Part shown: positions 6,063-8,905 of the stretch, one piece after another
Numbering within the stretch: position 1 is the stretch's first letter
Layout of the letters: each line of letters begins with the position of its first letter
Source of the DNA: JAKLQJ01 sp964534135
Lineage (GTDB): Bacteria > Elusimicrobiota > Elusimicrobia > Elusimicrobiales > UBA9959
Direction of reading: 5' to 3'
NCBI GenBank assembly: GCA_964534135.1
Contig: CAZHQC010000098.1
Location: forward strand, 1-8,905
Length of the DNA stretch: 8,905 bases
The notes under the pieces: model-generated
What the model was told of the DNA's origin: nothing
The model's database searches: none
The model's input: only the letters and a program-made list of their open reading frames with translations
Made by a program: the position numbers and the translations under genes

Positions 6063-7454
6063 TTAAAACTTCCTTAAAACATGTTTTTTTATCTTTTTTA
6101 TACGTGGCAATATTTTTTTTATAAACACAGAAGGATGCAATATTTCACTAACCATACTTTTAAAGATTTGTTTTTTAGGGGTACACGAAAGAGCAATTCT
6201 TGTAACCATCTCTTCTAATTTTTCCGCACTATGCTCCACTGTAAAAAAAGGCACATCTTCTTCCGTTAGCCAAAAGTCGTCATTTATTTTGCCTTTATCA
6301 CGCATATATTCATAAACTTCAGTATTTGGATAAACCCATAAGCGCGCGACTCCGGCAAATTCAAAATATCTTATTTCTTGTAAACGCTTTGTTAAGGCTA
6401 TTGTCTCCGCCACAGTTTCATCAGTTTCTCCGGGAAAACCAACCATAAGAAATGTAATTAAATTTATTTTACTATTCTTCAACATATTAAAAGTCTCTAT
6501 CACATCCTCTTGAGTAAGACTCTTATGTATACTTTTAAGCAACTTAGGGCTTCCAGTTTCAAGCCCAAAGCCAATATGGGTAAATCCCGCTTTTTCCATA
6601 TACTCAAACAATTCAGGAGTAGCAGGTTTTATTCTTGCCGAGCACAAAAACTTTAATTTTATTTTTCTTTTTATTATTTCTTTACAAATATCGATAGCTC
6701 TTTGCAGATTAAGAGTAAAAGTATCATCTGCCAACTGAATAGTTTTTATATTTTTAAATTTTTTTTCTATATACTCTATTTCATCAACCACATTTTTAAC
6801 GGTTCTTGTCCTAAATTTTCTGCGAGAAATAGTATGTAAACAACAAAAGCTGCATTTAAAAGGACAGCCCCGGCTTGTAAGCATGCAGGCCATTGTTCTT
6901 TCCGAATCTATAAAAAGCTCATGTTTTGGAAAAGGAATATTGTCAATATTTTCAATAAGAGGCCTGTCGGGATTTTTAATCACCTTTCCATTAGTTTTGT
7001 AAGCAATGCCTTTAATTTCACTTATTTCCGTTTCATTGGAAAAAGATTTTAGCACCTCAACAATGGTTACTTCACCCTCCCCAATAACAACACAATTAAT
7101 ATCAAAATTTTTTAATAATTGCTCGTAATATATTGAAGCATGAACTCCACCCAATACGATTTTCATATTTGGGTTAAATTGTCTTACAATCCGAATTAGA
7201 TTATAACTTGCCACTCTATTCATTGTAAAAACTTGAATAAGCAAAAAGTCGGGATTAAAATCCTTAATCTTAGTTGAAATTTCTTTTTCAGCTAAGGAAC
7301 TATCTAGATTATTATAATTTTTAGTTTCAATTAAATACCCAGCTTTTTCAATAATTGAATGCAAATAAGCAAGACCCATGCTATAGGAATTATTTTTTGG
7401 AGATTCCTGGATATTTGCTTGAAGGGAAGGACTTATCAATAAAACTTTCTTCAT
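6063..7454 (-). CDS. B12-binding-domain radical SAM enzyme (BchE/HpnP-like class)
   Basis: This 463-residue protein has an N-terminal cobalamin-binding-type Rossmann domain: MGLAYLHSIIEKAGY (26-40), PDFLLIQVFT (68-77), KIVLGGVHASIYYEQLL (98-114) and VIGEGEVT (123-130). A radical SAM core follows, with SRGCPFKCSFCC at 194-205; Cys197, Cys201 and Cys204 form the CxxxCxxC [4Fe-4S] site. LADDTF (241-246), GFGLETGS (285-292) and MVGFPGETDETV (327-338) are typical SAM-binding and barrel segments. The canonical DxHxxG lower-axial histidine motif is absent, as in several families with this architecture. Known members perform radical methylations, ring formations or related C-H chemistry; the substrate here is not readable. 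The gene lies 2 nt from a GT2 gene inside the operon, so a glycan or lipid-carrier modification is a reasonable inference only. AGGA lies 7 nt before the ATG. The last 30 residues are strongly basic. Confidence 0.9.
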   Translation of the reverse strand: MKKVLLISPSLQANIQESPKNNSYSMGLAYLHSIIEKAGYLIETKNYNNLDSSLAEKEISTKIKDFNPDFLLIQVFTMNRVASYNLIRIVRQFNPNMKIVLGGVHASIYYEQLLKNFDINCVVIGEGEVTIVEVLKSFSNETEISEIKGIAYKTNGKVIKNPDRPLIENIDNIPFPKHELFIDSERTMACMLTSRGCPFKCSFCCLHTISRRKFRTRTVKNVVDEIEYIEKKFKNIKTIQLADDTFTLNLQRAIDICKEIIKRKIKLKFLCSARIKPATPELFEYMEKAGFTHIGFGLETGSPKLLKSIHKSLTQEDVIETFNMLKNSKINLITFLMVGFPGETDETVAETIALTKRLQEIRYFEFAGVARLWVYPNTEVYEYMRDKGKINDDFWLTEEDVPFFTVEHSAEKLEEMVTRIALSCTPKKQIFKSMVSEILHPSVFIKKILPRIKKIKKHVLRKF

Positions 7455-7591
7455 AATTTTATCCTAAAAATACTTTACTATAATTCACCTGATGCACTCA
7501 ACTAAAAGATAAATCTCTAAAAAAAAATTTCTATATCAAGAATCAACATTACTATATAGGCAATGCAAAATTATTAAAACAGAACGCCCAG
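7455..7591 (-). other. 137-nt intergenic gap, the longest in the window
   Basis: The gap holds no open frame of note. It contains a T9 run on the minus strand (7529-7521) not preceded by a GC-rich stem, and an AT-only inverted pair, ctatat at 7531-7536 with atatag at 7554-7559. A weak promoter candidate, TATAGT at 7482-7477 with TTTAGT (three of six) 18 nt upstream at 7506-7501, would leave a short leader before the radical SAM gene. No convincing terminator or riboswitch was seen. Confidence 0.5.
7477..7506 (-). promoter_or_regulatory. Weak candidate promoter for the radical SAM gene
   Basis: The -10-like TATAGT (7482-7477) matches five of six consensus bases. The -35-like TTTAGT (7506-7501) matches only three, with an 18-nt spacer. 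Support comes mainly from its placement in the longest gap and about 22 nt before the start codon. A chance match in AT-rich DNA is quite possible. Confidence 0.22.
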
Positions 7592-8497
7592 TTAGATAAC
7601 CTTCTTTGTTAATGAAGCCTTTATTGTCCGGGAAACACCTTCTTTAAGTGATACTACCGACTTCCACCCGATATTTCTTAACTCTATTGGATCTGCGAAT
7701 GAATTCATTATCTCATCATCTCGATACGGCAAAATACCGAAATTTAAATTGGTTTCACTATTAGAAACTTCTCTAATAGTTTCCGCAAACTCTTTAATTG
7801 ATGTGCTATTCCCGGTGCCAACCTCAAAATTCTTAAATCTAAAATTATTTTTTTCGGCAAAGCTAACAACAGCTTTGTAAGCGCTAACAACATCGCTAAT
7901 ATAAACAAAATCTCTCTTTTGATGTCCATGAGTAAGCTCTAACCGCGCTTGTGGATTAATAGCAATAGCCTCAATCATCATTGGCACAAACTTAGGCTGA
8001 GAATCACCCTCTCCATATATATGTTCCAATACCAAATTACAAACCTTAATTCTTTTTGAAAAATGACGAAGCCAGATTAAAAAAACTTTTTTAGAAAGAG
8101 AATAATTAACCATATGGGAATATGAAAATGTTTCTTTATTAAAATATGAATCAGTATTTATAAATGTCTTAAGTCCATACTTCAGTCCTTCTTCAATTAA
8201 CTGCACAGGAAAAATAAGATTTGTCTCAATTGCCTTTATACAAGAAGAATCTTCGCGACCATATTCAGTAGCAACATGAATAATTGTATCTATCTCTCCC
8301 TTGGAAAAAATTTCAGATAAAGAAACACAGTCAATATCATACATTTTGAGAGAAGGATGAGAAATCAAATGACTTATTTTATCTAAAGAAGAAAAACTCC
8401 TCTTTAAAACTATTACTTTTACTTTCTCATTGGAAAGCAACATCTCAAGGATATGACTTCCTAAGAATCCTGTTGCACCAGTCAATAAGATATTCAT
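7592..8497 (-). CDS. NAD-dependent nucleotide-sugar epimerase/reductase (extended SDR, RfbJ-like?)
   Basis: This 301-residue extended SDR has the cofactor motif GATGFLG at residues 7-13, HVATEYG (74-80), FINTDSYFN (112-120, catalytic Thr115 region), YSLSK at 132-136 (YxxxK), LEHIYGEGDS (157-166) and RDFVYISDVV (195-204). The motifs are complete, so an active NAD(P)H-dependent enzyme on a nucleotide-sugar is expected in the cytoplasm. The length and the NTDSYFNKE/YSLSKK/LEHIYG pattern recall the CDP-abequose-synthase-like 4-ketoreductases (RfbJ type, about 300 residues). A UDP-hexose 4-epimerase or a GDP/dTDP-sugar reductase is equally possible; the product cannot be fixed. AAGGAG (8510-8505) sits 7 nt before the ATG and settles the start. 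It follows the GT10 gene by 71 nt and precedes a 137-nt gap. Its natural role would be to supply a deoxysugar donor to one of the operon's glycosyltransferases. Confidence 0.85.
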   Translation of the reverse strand: MNILLTGATGFLGSHILEMLLSNEKVKVIVLKRSFSSLDKISHLISHPSLKMYDIDCVSLSEIFSKGEIDTIIHVATEYGREDSSCIKAIETNLIFPVQLIEEGLKYGLKTFINTDSYFNKETFSYSHMVNYSLSKKVFLIWLRHFSKRIKVCNLVLEHIYGEGDSQPKFVPMMIEAIAINPQARLELTHGHQKRDFVYISDVVSAYKAVVSFAEKNNFRFKNFEVGTGNSTSIKEFAETIREVSNSETNLNFGILPYRDDEIMNSFADPIELRNIGWKSVVSLKEGVSRTIKASLTKKVI

Positions 8498-8504
8498 ACT
8501 TCAT

Positions 8505-8510
8505 CTCCTT
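8505..8510 (-). promoter_or_regulatory. Strong Shine-Dalgarno of the SDR gene
   Basis: AAGGAG on the minus strand lies 7 nt before the ATG at 8497 and fixes this start. It lies within the 71-nt gap after the GT10 gene, and the strong site allows the SDR to be translated without coupling. Confidence 0.7.
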
Positions 8511-8545
8511 CAATTAATAAAAAAATTAAAGTTTACTTAAAAGTG

Positions 8546-8572
8546 TCAACGCATTAATAAAGCTTTCTTCAT
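8546..8572 (-). pseudogene. Possible vestigial gene start overlapping the GT10 stop (8 codons)
   Basis: An ATG at 8572 overlaps the TGA of the GT10 gene in an ATGA arrangement, as coupled genes in this operon do (compare 3618-3621). It opens an eight-codon frame, MKKALLMR, ending in TGA. Its first 20 nt agree with the first 20 nt of the radical SAM gene (start at 7454) at 18 positions, then similarity stops. It may be the stub of a lost gene, or a chance ATGA in AT-rich DNA. A functional peptide is not claimed. Confidence 0.25.
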
Positions 8573-8905
8573 AATTTAACATTAAAAGCGCTCACTATAG
8601 TTTCCACAAAACAATCAACCGAAAATTTGCGACCATTTTCACTGTTTAAAAATAGTTCTATGGCATCAAGACGAGATAGATACTCAGTATCAGACATTGT
8701 TTTCATATGCTCGTAAAGGGCTTCATATGTAGAAAAATCTCTCTTATCAAAAAAACAATTCTTAGGAATATAGTCCTGAATATTTGGAGCGCCCCAATAA
8801 ATCGGCAAACACCCTGCAGTAAAGCAGTCAAGAATTTTTTCACTTATATATCCCGGCATACCACTAAGATTTTCATAACAAATGGAAAACTTATATTTTT
8901 CGAGA
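8569..8905 (-). CDS. GT10-family (alpha-fucosyltransferase type) glycosyltransferase, C-terminal part
   Basis: The frame is open to the right window edge, so the N-terminal part is missing; 111 residues are visible. I read KYKFSICYENLSGMPGYISEK, then DCFTAGCLPIYWGAPNIQDYIP. This is the characteristic GT10 donor-site block (KF-x-EN ... GYxxEK ... PIYWG) found in bacterial alpha-1,3/1,4-fucosyltransferases such as those of Helicobacter. In that family the Glu-Asn, Tyr and Glu-Lys residues contact GDP-fucose. An internal Met at 8859 is not a start, because the conserved block extends upstream of it. The enzyme probably adds a terminal or branching deoxyhexose, L-fucose or a related sugar, on the cytoplasmic face. 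No GDP-fucose synthesis gene is in the window. The gene ends in TGA at 8571-8569, overlapped by a short ATG frame, and the SDR gene follows after 71 nt. Confidence 0.88.
   Translation of the reverse strand, partial: LEKYKFSICYENLSGMPGYISEKILDCFTAGCLPIYWGAPNIQDYIPKNCFFDKRDFSTYEALYEHMKTMSDTEYLSRLDAIELFLNSENGRKFSVDCFVETIVSAFNVKL

Noticed and set aside
7521..7559. Intrinsic terminator between the SDR and radical SAM genes
   Set aside because: A T9 run exists on the minus strand, but no GC-rich stem precedes it. The only inverted pair is six AT-rich base pairs with a 17-nt loop.
7744..7929. 61-codon minus-strand frame within the SDR gene
   Set aside because: It is out of frame within a gene with complete family motifs. 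The hydrophobic run is a frame artefact.
8569..8859. Treating the GT10 frame as a complete 96-residue gene starting at the Met at 8859
   Set aside because: The frame stays open to the window edge and the conserved GT10 block (KFSICYEN) lies upstream of that Met, so it is a cut larger gene.
1..8905. CRISPR, tRNA, rRNA, insertion sequence or phage genes
   Set aside because: No repeat-spacer pattern, tRNA-like cloverleaf, transposase motif or phage gene was found by eye. The window is nearly fully explained by glycan genes.

Overview
The window is a compact, single-direction piece of a bacterial surface-polysaccharide (O-antigen or capsule type) biosynthesis locus. Nine coding regions all lie on the minus strand and run from the right edge to the left edge. 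Two are cut by the window ends. Spacing is tight: one ATGA overlap, one 1-nt overlap, gaps of 2 to 23 nt, and three larger gaps of 71, 137 and 97 nt. The sequence is AT-rich. The lipid-linked glycan gene set (Wzy-like polymerase, three glycosyltransferases, nucleotide-sugar enzymes) suggests a Gram-negative-type bacterium. The B12-type radical SAM gene embedded in the operon is often seen in anaerobic or uncultured lineages, but I cannot place the organism from this sequence alone.

Layout in transcription order, right to left. (1) The C-terminal part of a GT10 (fucosyltransferase-type) glycosyltransferase, 8905-8569. (2) An extended SDR nucleotide-sugar epimerase/reductase, 8497-7592. (3) A cobalamin-binding-domain radical SAM enzyme, 7454-6063. 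(4) A GT2 glycosyltransferase, 6060-5029. (5) A multi-pass Wzy/O-antigen-ligase-type membrane protein, 5009-3618. (6) A GT4 glycosyltransferase, 3621-2491. (7) An RmlD-like reductase, 2393-1509. (8) A FnlA/CapE/WbjB-type UDP-GlcNAc 4,6-dehydratase/5-epimerase, 1509-442. (9) The N-terminal part of a WecB-family UDP-N-acetylhexosamine 2-epimerase, 418-1.

How they work together: genes 7 to 9 form a recognisable three-enzyme cassette that converts UDP-GlcNAc to a UDP-2-acetamido-2,6-dideoxy-L-hexose. The middle enzyme is a plain RmlD-like reductase of about 294 residues without the C-terminal cupin of FnlB/CapF. The best inference is therefore the L-QuiNAc/L-RhaNAc branch (WbvB-WbvR-WbvD type) rather than L-FucNAc. 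The GT10, GT2 and GT4 enzymes would assemble the repeat unit, gene 2 would supply another deoxysugar, and the Wzy-like protein would polymerise or ligate the chain. The radical SAM enzyme is the unexplained member.

The most interesting points are the B12-type radical SAM enzyme inside the glycan operon, the L-QuiNAc-type cassette and its internal G+C break, an in-frame 21-bp tandem duplication in the polymerase, and a possible vestigial gene start overlapping the GT10 stop. I saw no tRNA, rRNA, CRISPR array, insertion sequence or convincing intrinsic terminator. No gene-free stretch exceeds 137 nt.
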